A DNA stretch of 64,000 nucleotides from Actinomycetospora termitidis. GTDB lineage: Bacteria > Actinomycetota > Actinomycetes > Mycobacteriales > Pseudonocardiaceae. The position numbers were made by a program, and so were the translations under genes. Of this stretch, positions 51,305-59,914 are shown piece after piece (the stretch's first letter is position 1; every line of letters starts with the position of its first letter). The stretch lies in the NCBI RefSeq assembly GCF_030286555.1, contig NZ_JASVWF010000003.1:310001-374000 (forward strand), given 5' to 3'. The notes beneath the pieces are model-generated. The model had not been told where the DNA came from, searched no databases, and worked only from the letters and a program-made list of their open reading frames with translations.

Positions 51305-52438
51305 ATGGGCGGACTCCGCGTCGCGGTCGTCGGCGCCGGGATCGGGGGCGCCGCCGCGGCGCTCGTGCTCGCCCACCACGGCGTCGACGTCGCGGTGTAC
51401 GAGCGGCGGTCGACGGTCTCGCCGGTCGGGTCCGGGTTGGGGCTCGCCCGCAACGGCCGTCGGGTCCTGGAGGACCTCGGCCTCGGGCCCGAGCTGGACC
51501 GGACGGGAGCGCCGATCACGACGATGCGGTTGCTCACCTCGGACGGGGACGAGGCGGGGCACTACGACGTCGGGGCGCTGCTCGGGATGCGCCGGGCGGA
51601 CCTGCTCCGCATCCTGCTGGGCGGACTCGGGGCCGACGTCGTCCGTCGCGGTCGCGAGTGCGTCGGTGTGGACGTCGACGGCCCGCGGCCCGTGCTGCGC
51701 CTCGCGGACGGGTCGTCCGTGACCGCCGACGTCGTCGTGGGCGCCGACGGCCTCCACTCCCGGACCGCACCGGTCGTCACGACGGTGCCCGCTCCGCACC
51801 CGTCGGGCACCTCGGCCCTGCGCGGCTTCGTCGACGCGACCGGCCTGCCCCGGCACCTCCGGTCCGACCAGAACGCCTGGCTCGGCCCGGACCGCCACCT
51901 GCTCAGCTACCCCGTGGACCGGCACGGGACGGTGAACTTCGCGGCGTTCGTGCCCCGCCCGGGCGGGAGCGCCGACGAGTGGTCGTTCCGGGTCGATCCC
52001 GACGACGTGCGGGCCGGGTTCGCCGGTTGGGCGGAGGACGTCACGGCGCTCCTCGCGCGGGCGGACGAGGTCTACCGGTGGGACCTCGCCGACCGTGACC
52101 CGTTCACGCCGTGGTCGCGGGCCGGGGTCGTCCTGCTCGGGGACGCCGCCCACCCGATGCTGCCGCACATGGGCCAGGGTGCGAACCAGGCGATCGAGGA
52201 CGCCGCGGTGCTGGCGGCCCTGCTCGCCGACGTGTCCGACCCGGCCGGGGTCCCGGCGCGCCTCGCAGCGTACGAGGACGAGCGCCGCCCCCGCACGGAG
52301 CGCATCCAGACGCGGTCCCGCCGCAACGGCGAGCGCTTCTCGACCGGCTCGGCGCCGGGCGGCGACCTGTCCTGGGTGCACGGCTACGACGCGCCCGCCG
52401 CGGGCCGTGCGGCGGCGGCGCGGGTGGCCGGCGCCTAG
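51305..52438 (+). CDS. FAD-dependent monooxygenase (PHBH/salicylate-hydroxylase-like)
   Basis: 377 aa. It has the FAD fold VAVVGAGIGGAAAALVLAHHG, the DG motif DVVVGADGLHSR, and GDAAHPMLPHMGQGANQAIED, where the flavin ribityl and active site meet. This group hydroxylates aromatic acids using NAD(P)H and oxygen. ATG at 51305 with GAGGGG upstream. menB starts 11 bp after its stop, so the two may be co-transcribed; whether it acts on quinone precursors is only a guess. Confidence 0.88.
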   Translation: MGGLRVAVVGAGIGGAAAALVLAHHGVDVAVYERRSTVSPVGSGLGLARNGRRVLEDLGLGPELDRTGAPITTMRLLTSDGDEAGHYDVGALLGMRRADLLRILLGGLGADVVRRGRECVGVDVDGPRPVLRLADGSSVTADVVVGADGLHSRTAPVVTTVPAPHPSGTSALRGFVDATGLPRHLRSDQNAWLGPDRHLLSYPVDRHGTVNFAAFVPRPGGSADEWSFRVDPDDVRAGFAGWAEDVTALLARADEVYRWDLADRDPFTPWSRAGVVLLGDAAHPMLPHMGQGANQAIEDAAVLAALLADVSDPAGVPARLAAYEDERRPRTERIQTRSRRNGERFSTGSAPGGDLSWVHGYDAPAAGRAAAARVAGA

Positions 52439-52449
52439 GGTCGCTCGTC

Positions 52450-53352
52450 GTGGATCAACCGCTGTTCGACAGCTCGGCCTGGCGCCCGGTGGAGGGCTTC
52501 GACTTCACCGACATCACCTACCACCGCGCCGTGGACCTCGGCTGCGTGCGCATCGCGTTCGACCGCCCGGAGGTCCGCAACGCGTTCCGCCCGCACACCG
52601 TCGACGAACTGGCGACGGCGCTGGAGCACGCCCGGACGAGCGCGGACGTCGGCGTCGTCCTGCTGACCGGCAACGGCCCCTCCCAGCGCGACGGCGGGCA
52701 CGCGTTCTGCTCCGGCGGCGACCAGCGCATCCGCGGGCGCACGGGCTACCAGTACGCCTCGTCGGAGACCGCGGTCAGCCCGCAGGAGCAGGGCCGCGCC
52801 GGTCGCCTGCACATCCTCGAGTGCCAGCGCCTCATCCGGTTCATGCCGAAGATCGTCATCGCCGTCGTCAACGGCTGGGCCGCCGGCGGCGGACACTCGC
52901 TGCACGTCGTGTCCGACCTGACGCTGGCGAGCGCCGAGCACGCGCGGTTCAAGCAGACCGACGCCGACGTCGGCTCGTTCGACGGCGGGTACGGCTCGGC
53001 CTACCTGGCCCGGCAGGTCGGGCAGAAGTTCGCCCGCGAGATCTTCTTCCTCGGCCGCACCTACTCCGCCGAGCAGATGCACCACATGGGCGCGGTGAAC
53101 GAGGTGGTCCCGCACGCCGAGCTGGAGTCGACGGCGCTGCAGTGGGCCCGCGAGATCCTCGGGAAGTCGCCGCAGGCCCAGCGGATGCTCAAGTACTCGT
53201 TCAACCTCATCGACGACGGCCTCGTCGGCCAGCAGCTGTTCGCGGGCGAGACCACGCGCCTGGCCTACATGACCGACGAGGCCGTGGAGGGCAAGGAGTC
53301 GTTCCTGGAGAAGCGCGCGCCGGACTGGTCGCCGTTCCCCTGGTACGCCTAA
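52450..53352 (+). CDS. menB: 1,4-Dihydroxy-2-naphthoyl-CoA synthase MenB
   Basis: 300 aa, crotonase fold. HAFCSGGDQRIRG (oxyanion hole), VVNGWAAGGGHSLHVVSDL, TDADVGSFDGGYGSAYLARQ and the C-terminal SPFPWYA are the MenB signature. The glycine in the FDGG segment suggests the bicarbonate-independent versus -dependent type must be checked by alignment. It closes OSB-CoA to DHNA-CoA. GTG 52450 is the start. Together with menC and menE nearby it gives three menaquinone steps in 10 kb. Confidence 0.93.
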   Translation: MDQPLFDSSAWRPVEGFDFTDITYHRAVDLGCVRIAFDRPEVRNAFRPHTVDELATALEHARTSADVGVVLLTGNGPSQRDGGHAFCSGGDQRIRGRTGYQYASSETAVSPQEQGRAGRLHILECQRLIRFMPKIVIAVVNGWAAGGGHSLHVVSDLTLASAEHARFKQTDADVGSFDGGYGSAYLARQVGQKFAREIFFLGRTYSAEQMHHMGAVNEVVPHAELESTALQWAREILGKSPQAQRMLKYSFNLIDDGLVGQQLFAGETTRLAYMTDEAVEGKESFLEKRAPDWSPFPWYA

Positions 53353-53534
53353 CCCCTCGTCACTCTGCGCTCATCTCAATCGTCATCCTGCTCACAGCTG
53401 GTTAACACAACGGCAAAGGGAGTACACAAATACGCCATACGCGGCGTGCGAGGGTCGAACGGCGCCGGGCAAGGGAGCTCGCGCATCCCATGACCCGCCG
53501 CCGTCGGGGGCGGCCAGTCGGAAGGAACTCCCGC
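53353..53534 (+). promoter_or_regulatory. Leader and probable promoter of the small secreted protein gene
   Basis: This 182-bp gap is markedly AT-richer than its surroundings at 53400-53435 (GTTAACACAACGG, then AGTACACAAATACG), a likely promoter core. A transcript from there would have a leader of about 100 nt with small hairpins (ACGCC-N6-GGCGT at 53432-53447). I could not match it to a known riboswitch. Confidence 0.4.
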
Positions 53535-53801
53535 ATGTCGAACAAGGTCGTCGCACGACTGGGCCGCCTCGCGGCCGCCGCCGCCGTCTCCGTCGCCCTC
53601 GTCGGGCTGGGCGGCGGCGTGGCCTCCGCCGAGGAGACTCCGGACGGGGTCATCCAGGAGGTCGGCGGCGCCGTCTCCGACGTCGAGGAGGCGACGGGCG
53701 TCGCGGACGCCACGGACAGCATCAGCGAGGCGACCGGGGTGGACGACGTCGAGGAGGACCTCGGCGTCACGAAGGCCGAGGAAGGGCTGGGGCTCGGCTG
53801 A
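53535..53801 (+). CDS. Small secreted acidic protein
   Basis: 88 aa. Residues 1-32 are a clear Sec signal peptide (LGRLAAAAAVSVALVGLGGG, cleavage after VASA). The mature part of about 56 residues is very acidic, rich in Glu, Asp and Val, with heptad-like DVEEATGVADAT and DVEEDLGVTKAEEGLG segments and no Cys. I do not recognise a family; similar short exported proteins are common in actinomycetes and may sit in the cell wall. ATG at 53535 with GGAAGGA upstream. A strong hairpin follows. Confidence 0.78.
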   Translation: MSNKVVARLGRLAAAAAVSVALVGLGGGVASAEETPDGVIQEVGGAVSDVEEATGVADATDSISEATGVDDVEEDLGVTKAEEGLGLG

Positions 53802-53815
53802 GCCACCACGCGCGT

Positions 53816-53853
53816 CGTCGGGGCCGGGTCACCACTGTGGCCCGGCCCCGACG
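53816..53853 (+). terminator. Strong hairpin after the small secreted protein gene
   Basis: A perfect 13-bp stem (CGTCGGGGCCGGG and its complement) with a 12-nt loop, starting 14 bp after the stop codon. There is no T-tract, as usual in high-GC actinobacteria. Confidence 0.65.
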
Positions 53854-53953
53854 TGTGTCCGGCCCCGATCACGAGTGCTACACCTGACACGTCCCGGGAC
53901 ACCAGTTCCTGCGCCACGTCGCCCTCGCGGCGGGAGTCCGGAAGTGAACCGCC

Positions 53954-55006
53954 ATGTGCACCGAGCAGGCCGATCCCGCCGCCGTCGCGTTCGCCGCTCC
54001 CCGACCCGCCGTCGGGAGCGCCGTGGACCCGGTGGTGCTGGAGCCGGTCGACGCACTGTCGATCACGGTGCTCGTCGACAACTCCTTCGACGCACTGCTG
54101 GCGAACACCGACGTCGCGACCCGGGCACGCCTCGGCACCGGGCCGGGGCTGGAGGCGGAGCAGTACGTCGACGGGCTCGCCCGTCCGGGCCTGGTCGCCG
54201 AGCACGGGTTCTCCGCGCTGGTCACCGTCACCCGCGACGGGCACGACCACACCCTCCTCTTCGACACCGGTGTCTCCCCGGACGGCATGGCCACGAACGG
54301 TCGCCGGCTCGGCGTCGACCCGACCGACGTCGCGGCCGTCGTCCTCTCGCACGGCCACGCCGACCACACCGGCGGCTTCCCCGGGCTCGAGCGCTGGCTC
54401 GGGCGTGCCGCGAGCCCGCTCGTCCTGCACCCGGTGGCCTTCACGCGACGCCGGCTCGCCCCGCCCGGTGGCGAGCCGTTCCTCATGCCGCAGCTCGACC
54501 GCGCTGCCCTGACCGGCGACGGGATCGAGCTGATCGAGCGCCGGGATCCGTCGTTCCTGCTCGGCGGGAGCGTGCTCGTCACCGGCGAGGTCGACCGCAC
54601 CACCGAGTTCGAGCGGGGCATGGCCTTCCACGAGGCCCTGGTCGGCGACGCCTGGACCCCGGACCCGTGGATCATCGACGACCAGGCGCTCGTGGTGGAC
54701 GTCCGTGGCCGTGGCCTGGTCGTCCTCACCGGGTGCGGTCACGCCGGCGCGGTGAACATCGCGCGGCACGCGCTGCGGCTGACCGGTGCCGACCGCCTGC
54801 ACGCCCTGCTCGGCGGGCTGCACCTCACCGGGCCGGGCTTCGAGCAGATCATCGAGCCGACGGTGTCCGCGCTGGTCGACCTCGCCCCGGACGTCGTCGT
54901 TCCCGCCCACTGCACGGGGTGGCGCGCGCAGATGCGGCTGGCCCAGGAGCTCGGCGACGCGTTCGTCCCGGGCGCCGTGGGCAGCCGCTACGCGTTCAGC
55001 CCGTGA
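53954..55006 (+). CDS. Metallo-beta-lactamase-fold hydrolase (COG1237-like)
   Basis: 350 aa. The di-metal motif is LSHGHADHTGGFPG, with later ligands in LTGCGHAGAVNIAR and VPAHCTGW. The N-terminal ITVLVDNSFDALL and LLFDTGVSPDGMA fit the branch that includes the 7,8-dihydropterin-6-methyl-4-(beta-D-ribofuranosyl)-aminobenzene-5'-phosphate synthase group. The substrate is unknown. ATG at 53954. Its end converges on the membrane protein gene on the other strand. Confidence 0.85.
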   Translation: MCTEQADPAAVAFAAPRPAVGSAVDPVVLEPVDALSITVLVDNSFDALLANTDVATRARLGTGPGLEAEQYVDGLARPGLVAEHGFSALVTVTRDGHDHTLLFDTGVSPDGMATNGRRLGVDPTDVAAVVLSHGHADHTGGFPGLERWLGRAASPLVLHPVAFTRRRLAPPGGEPFLMPQLDRAALTGDGIELIERRDPSFLLGGSVLVTGEVDRTTEFERGMAFHEALVGDAWTPDPWIIDDQALVVDVRGRGLVVLTGCGHAGAVNIARHALRLTGADRLHALLGGLHLTGPGFEQIIEPTVSALVDLAPDVVVPAHCTGWRAQMRLAQELGDAFVPGAVGSRYAFSP

Positions 55007-55732
55007 GCTCCCACTCCGCGCCGCCCGGGCCGACCCGCCGATGCCGAGCACGACGTGTCCGACCAGCACCACCACGGCTCCCATGACGATGCCGGCGGTC
55101 ACCATCGGCCGGCTCCGACGCGGCCGTTCCGGCCCCGGCACCGGCAGCGCCGCGAGTCCGGCCGGGGCCGCCCCGCCGCCGGTCGGCGCCAGGGCCACCG
55201 GGCCGGCCGTCCACGTCGACACCACCGGCAGCCACATCGTCACGGCGGCGGCGAGGACGACCAGCGCGTGCAGGACGCTCAGCACGACGGGCAGCGGGCG
55301 GTCGAGCGTGAGCACCGCGGACACGTCGAAGACGACCGAGGACACCGCGAGGACGGTCAGCAGCGGCCGGAACCGTCCCCGTCCCTGCTGCAGGCGCCGC
55401 GTCCCCCAGGTCTGCAGGAGCCAGTGCACGGCGGGCGGGAGCGAGAACAGCACCGCCAGCAGGACCAGCATGGTGATCCGCGCGGACTCGTTCGATGCTC
55501 GCGACGAGAGCATCAGCCCGCCCGAGGCGACCGCGACCAGCTGGGCGACGATGCCGAGCGCGAGCGCCGCCCACCACAGCGCGACGGCGACGGTCGCGAG
55601 GCCGGGGCGGCCGGGACCGAGCTCCGGCGGCGGGGTGCGCACCGTCTCCTCGTCGGAGGGCGGGAGCGGGGCCGGCGTCGCGCGCACCGTCTCCTCGTCG
55701 GAGGGCGGCGGGAACACCGACGGACTCGACAT
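54996..55732 (-). CDS. Membrane protein with proline-rich acidic N-terminus (3' end probably frameshifted)
   Basis: The ATG at 55732 has GGGGGAG 7 bp upstream. The N-terminus repeats PPSDEETVR twice, followed by five membrane segments ending near GIGGSARA. The frame then has no stop and would run antisense through two good genes to 53402. Shifting one base in the G/C run at about 55015-55035 gives the end EWELTG and a stop at 54996, a normal 11-bp convergent overlap. I therefore infer a frameshift (real or an assembly error). Function unknown. Confidence 0.6.
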
Positions 55733-55841
55733 GACGTTCTCCCCCCGGAGCGGGCCACTCGGACGAGCCGAGTACCCCGTCCGGGGCTCCTGTGCACCGT
55801 TCATGCCCCGGTGTCTACGGCGCCCATTCCGGGACCCCTCC

Positions 55842-55897
55842 CGAGAAGCACACCATGCACCTCCACCGGCCGTGCGAGGTGCATCACGTACCTGTCG
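55842..55897. repeat. 56-bp palindromic element, family A copy 3 (intergenic)
   Basis: CGAGAAGCACACCATGCAC on the left and GTGCATCACGTACCTGTCG on the right, the same length and layout as the two copies inside hrpB. Stem changes G-to-T and C-to-A in the GGCAC/GCCT part are compensated (CATGCAC with GTGCATC). It lies between the start of one minus-strand gene and the 3' end of another, 11 bp from the latter's stop. Confidence 0.85.
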
Positions 55898-55908
55898 CGA
55901 CCGGGTCC

Positions 55909-58900
55909 CTACCGGCGGTGGCGGCTCGGGGCGTTCAGGTCGTTCAGGCGCCCGTCGGAGGTCTCGGCGCGGTGGCTCCCGGAGCGTCCCGGGGCCGCTG
56001 GGGCCGGCTCCTCGGCGCGCCGACGACGCCCGGGCGGCGCGTCGGCCATGGACGGCGACGGGTCGTCGCCGAACGACATCAGCCGCCGTCGTCCGGACGG
56101 GGCCCGACCGACCACCCCGGTGATCGCCTCCGGGTCGCTGTCCCGACGACGGGGCGGCGCGGGCTGCGGAGCGCTCGGCACCCGGGCCGCCGGCCACGAG
56201 CCGCTCGGACCCGGCGGCGACGGCCGCAGCGCGGGACCGGGCTGGGAGAACGGGCCGGCGCGACGGGCGTCGGGGACGCCCACCAGCGGACGTCGACCCG
56301 GCCCGGTCCCCGCCGGCGCCCGGAACCGCGGGTCCTGCCGGAAGTCCGAGGCCGGCCGCAGCGCGTTGAGCGCGGCGAGCGAGCTCTCCTCGGTCTCGGC
56401 GGGGACGATCATGCCCCCGGCCGGGATCTCGGGCGGCGCGGGCACCGGCCGCTTGGGGCCCCGGGGCCGGAGCGGACGCTGGGCCGGCCCGGGGATCAGG
56501 GCGGGCCTGCGCCCGGCGGCGACGTCCTCGATCCAGCCCAGGCCGAGCGCGAGGACCACCGTCAGGACGACCGCCGTCCCCACCATCGCGCCCGTGGAAC
56601 TCCAGCCCAGCCGCTCGTCCACGAGCGGCGCGAGCGCGATCGCCACGTTGTGCCAGAGGTAGATCGTCACCGCCCGCGCGTTGATCACGGTGATGACCCG
56701 ACCGAGCAGCGGGATCCGCTCGAGCCACGCGAGCCGCGGGGTGTAGCGGAGCACGAGCAGCACCGCGCCCAGCGACACCAGGGCCTGGCCGAGGGGGATG
56801 TCGTTCAGGTCGATCCCGACGTCGCCCGCCGGGTTCGCCAGCGCCCACGCGACCCCCGCGCCGATCGCGACCCCGGCCGCCAGCAGCGCCCAGCCCCACG
56901 GCATCCGCCGCAGCGAGCCGTCGCGGTGGGCGAAGCCGAGCATCCAGCAGCCGGCGAAGATCGACGCGTCGACGAGCGCCGTCCCGAAGGCGCCGAAGTC
57001 GCGCACCGCCCCGCCGAGCAGGGCGTCCAGCGCGACCACGACGAGCGGCACCGTGATCGCCAGCGCCGGCCGTCGCCGCCACGCCCACAGCAGGGCCGGC
57101 GTCAGCAGGACCAGCCACAGGTAGGTCCGGATGTACCAGAGGACGACGGTCGCGTCCCCGGCCCACTCGCTGCCGGGCGGGTCGAGCACGGGCACGAACC
57201 AGAACAGCCACTCGGTCACCGGCGGGGCCTCGTCGGGACCGAACCCGTGCCACAGCATCACCGGCACGACGATCAGCCCGAACAGCCAGAACGGCGGCAG
57301 CAGGCGCTTGAGCCGGCGCCCGATCACGTCGACCGCCTCGGCCCGCGCCAGCGACGCGAGCATCAGCGACCCGCCGAGCGCGAACATCACGCCCATCGAC
57401 GGGAAGACGAACGACAGCCAGCCCCACCCGACGACGTGGTAGCCGATCACCCGCACCAGCGCGATCGCGCGGAGCACGTCCAGCCAGCGGGTCCGCTCCA
57501 GCGGCTCCTTCCCGACGGCCGGTGTGGCGGGCTTCGACGGTGTGGCTTTCCTGCCGTTGGACGTCAGCATGGCCGCACTGCTGACACCAGGAGAGGGCGC
57601 CACCGGCACCGGCGCCGCCTGCCCCGGCATCAGCGCACGCAGCGCCCCGAGCCGCTGGATGCGCTGCCAGCGCACGCGGCCGCCGGTCACCGCGGCCAGG
57701 ACCGACCGGATGAGCACCGCGTACATCAGCGGCCGGTAGAGGATCTGCTGCACCGGGGCGACCCACAACGGCCCCATCGGCTCGCCGTCGAGCCGGAACG
57801 CGTACGCCGCGCCGGCCGTCTGTACCGCCAGCATCGAGCCCCACAGCACCAGCGTCAGCGCCGCGTCGCCGAAGACCAGGCCGTAGACGAAGAAGACGTC
57901 GACCAGCGGTGCGGCCAGGGGGAACAGCACCTGGAAGATCCCGATGTGGCCGAGCCCGAGCCACCCGGTGCGCCCGGAGGCACCGCGCTCACGCAGCGAC
58001 CGGCGGTGCTTCCAGACCGCCTGCATCGTCCCGTAGGTCCAGCGGTAGCGCTGGCGCCAGAGCTGGGACACGGTGGTGGGCGCCTCGGTCCACGCGACCG
58101 CGCGCTCCTCGTAGACCACCCGCCAGCCCGCGCGGCCCAGGGCGATGGTGAGGTCGGTGTCCTCGGCGAGGGTGTCCAGCGAGAGCCCGCCGACCTCGAG
58201 CACGGCCTCGCGCCGGAACGCCCCGGCCGCGCCGGGGATCGTCGTGATCGCCTGCATCGTGTCCTGGACGCGGCGGTCGACGCCGAAGCCGACGACGTAC
58301 TCGATGTGCTGCAGGCGCGGGATGAGCGCGGCGCGGTTCGCGACCTTGACGTTGCCGGCGACCGCGCCGATCCGCGGATCGGCGAACGGCGCGACCAGGC
58401 GGGCGACCGTGTCCGCCTGGAAGACGGTGTCCCCGTCCATCATCACGACGAGGTCGTGCTTCGCGCGGGCGACGCCGGTGTTGAGCGCGATCGGCTTGCC
58501 GCTGTTGGGCTGCCGGATCACGCGGACCGCGGGCAGGGCGAGCGACTCGACCAGCTCCGCGGTGCCGTCGGTCGACCCGTCGTCGACGACGAGGATCTCC
58601 AGCGGGTGCTCGTTCGCGAGGATCGAGCGCAGCGTGGCCTCGATGTTCTCGGTCTCGTTGTAGGCCGGGACGATCACCGACACCGGCGGCGGCGCGGCCG
58701 GTTCCGGTCCCCACGAGAAGGCGGGGTCCCGACGACGGCGGGCGTGGCGGCGCGCGACGAGGAGCGTCAGCAGCAGCCGCAGCACGACGATGCCGCCGAC
58801 GGCGAGCAGCAGGCCCTGCAGCACGCGGACCGCACCGGTCGCCACGTCCACCGCCCCGACGAGGCCGCCGCCGACGAGCCGGTCGCGGTCCGAGGCGGGC

Positions 58901-59805
58901 GCGTGCGCGGCCGGGGCGCCGACCGCGCCGGTCACCGTCTCGAACCGGTACCCCCGCGCCTGCAGCTCGGGGATCAGCCGGTCGAGGGCGGCGACGGTCT
59001 GCGAGCGGTCCCCGCCCGCGTCGTGGAGCAGCACGGTCGCGCCCACCCCGTCGCGCGGGGTCGCGTTCCGGACGATCGCGTCGACGCCGGGACGCTGCCA
59101 GTCCTCGCCGTCGACGTCGGTGAAGACGTTGACGTAGCCGTCCTGCCCGGACTCGAGGACGGCGTCGTAGGCCCGGTCGTCGATCGCGTCGGGGGTCGAG
59201 GAGAACGGCGGGCGGACCAGGTAGGTCGTCTCCCCGGTGGCGCCGGCGATCGCCAGCTGGGTCTCGCCGAGCTCGCGCTCGAGGCGCCAGCGCGGCACCT
59301 GGGAGAGGTCGGCGTGGGTGAACGTGTGGATGCCGATCTCGCCGCCCGCGGCACGGATCTGGCGCAGCAGGTCCGGGTGGCGCACGCCCAGGGACCCGAC
59401 GACGAAGAACGTCCCCGGCACCCGGTGCTTCGCCAGCACCGCGAGGATCTGCGGGGTCCAGGTCGGGTCCGGGCCGTCGTCGAAGGTCAACGCGATGGTG
59501 CGCGGCGGGAGCGCGGTGGACCGGGCGGGGGCGACCCGGCCGTCGACGAAGGTGCCGCCCCCCGAGACGGACGCCGGGACCGCCGCGCTGTCGCCCTGCT
59601 CGTGCTCGGAGTCGTTGCCGATCGAGGCGTTGACCAGGCCCGTGACGCCCAGCACGGTGACCACGAGGACGGCGAGGACGGCGAGGAGGATCCAGGTCCC
59701 GACCGAGGGTCCGGAGCGCGCGGGAGTCGCCCGACGTGCCACCCTGCGCTCACCCACCCTCGCTCGACGGGGCCACGCACCGTGACCGTGTCCGCAGTGT
59801 GACAT
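55909..59805 (-). CDS. Polysaccharide deacetylase - GT2 glycosyltransferase - acyltransferase-3 fusion
   Basis: 1298 aa, membrane-bound. After a signal anchor (about 38-60): a NodB deacetylase (ALTFDDGPDPTW; HTFTH; VRPPFSS), about 85-290. A membrane helix follows, then a GT2 domain like hyaluronan/chitin synthase (VDDGSTDGT, MMDGDT, LAEDTDL, QRYRW), about 345-620, with helices to about 740. An acyltransferase-3 domain (RTRWLDVLRAIALVRVIGYH, about ten helices) spans about 770-1110. A disordered Pro/Arg tail completes the protein. It probably makes and trims or acylates a cell-envelope polysaccharide. The linker between GT2 and acyltransferase parts (GVSSAAMLTSNG) is encoded by a family F palindrome. 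ATG at 59805. Confidence 0.9.
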   Translation of the reverse strand: MSHCGHGHGAWPRRARVGERRVARRATPARSGPSVGTWILLAVLAVLVVTVLGVTGLVNASIGNDSEHEQGDSAAVPASVSGGGTFVDGRVAPARSTALPPRTIALTFDDGPDPTWTPQILAVLAKHRVPGTFFVVGSLGVRHPDLLRQIRAAGGEIGIHTFTHADLSQVPRWRLERELGETQLAIAGATGETTYLVRPPFSSTPDAIDDRAYDAVLESGQDGYVNVFTDVDGEDWQRPGVDAIVRNATPRDGVGATVLLHDAGGDRSQTVAALDRLIPELQARGYRFETVTGAVGAPAAHAPASDRDRLVGGGLVGAVDVATGAVRVLQGLLLAVGGIVVLRLLLTLLVARRHARRRRDPAFSWGPEPAAPPPVSVIVPAYNETENIEATLRSILANEHPLEILVVDDGSTDGTAELVESLALPAVRVIRQPNSGKPIALNTGVARAKHDLVVMMDGDTVFQADTVARLVAPFADPRIGAVAGNVKVANRAALIPRLQHIEYVVGFGVDRRVQDTMQAITTIPGAAGAFRREAVLEVGGLSLDTLAEDTDLTIALGRAGWRVVYEERAVAWTEAPTTVSQLWRQRYRWTYGTMQAVWKHRRSLRERGASGRTGWLGLGHIGIFQVLFPLAAPLVDVFFVYGLVFGDAALTLVLWGSMLAVQTAGAAYAFRLDGEPMGPLWVAPVQQILYRPLMYAVLIRSVLAAVTGGRVRWQRIQRLGALRALMPGQAAPVPVAPSPGVSSAAMLTSNGRKATPSKPATPAVGKEPLERTRWLDVLRAIALVRVIGYHVVGWGWLSFVFPSMGVMFALGGSLMLASLARAEAVDVIGRRLKRLLPPFWLFGLIVVPVMLWHGFGPDEAPPVTEWLFWFVPVLDPPGSEWAGDATVVLWYIRTYLWLVLLTPALLWAWRRRPALAITVPLVVVALDALLGGAVRDFGAFGTALVDASIFAGCWMLGFAHRDGSLRRMPWGWALLAAGVAIGAGVAWALANPAGDVGIDLNDIPLGQALVSLGAVLLVLRYTPRLAWLERIPLLGRVITVINARAVTIYLWHNVAIALAPLVDERLGWSSTGAMVGTAVVLTVVLALGLGWIEDVAAGRRPALIPGPAQRPLRPRGPKRPVPAPPEIPAGGMIVPAETEESSLAALNALRPASDFRQDPRFRAPAGTGPGRRPLVGVPDARRAGPFSQPGPALRPSPPGPSGSWPAARVPSAPQPAPPRRRDSDPEAITGVVGRAPSGRRRLMSFGDDPSPSMADAPPGRRRRAEEPAPAAPGRSGSHRAETSDGRLNDLNAPSRHRR
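57563..57585. repeat. Palindromic repeat, family F copy 2 (inside the fusion gene)
   Basis: GTCAGCA-TGGCCGCAC-TGCTGAC, identical in core and loop to the element at 21649-21675, here translated in frame as SSAAMLTS in the domain linker of the three-domain protein. The 5' neighbour ACGTC differs by one base from copy 1 (GGTGTC). Confidence 0.8.
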
Positions 59806-59914
59806 CTCGATCCGGTCACGCCGCGCCGAGCCGAGAATGCCTGTTCACGATCGGTCACGGGCTTCGGGCGATGCGTCCGGTTCGTCCGGAAGATCGTCAC
59901 GGTCCGGAGCGTCG

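Noticed and set aside
53400-53534. Riboswitch (for example c-di-AMP type) upstream of the secreted protein gene
   Set aside because: The leader has small hairpins, but I could not match the conserved core of any riboswitch class.
53402-57964. A very long minus-strand open frame (over 1500 codons)
   Set aside because: Only the part from 55732 to about 55020 has protein character (membrane helices, ribosome site). The rest is antisense to well-supported genes and is a by-product of high GC content.
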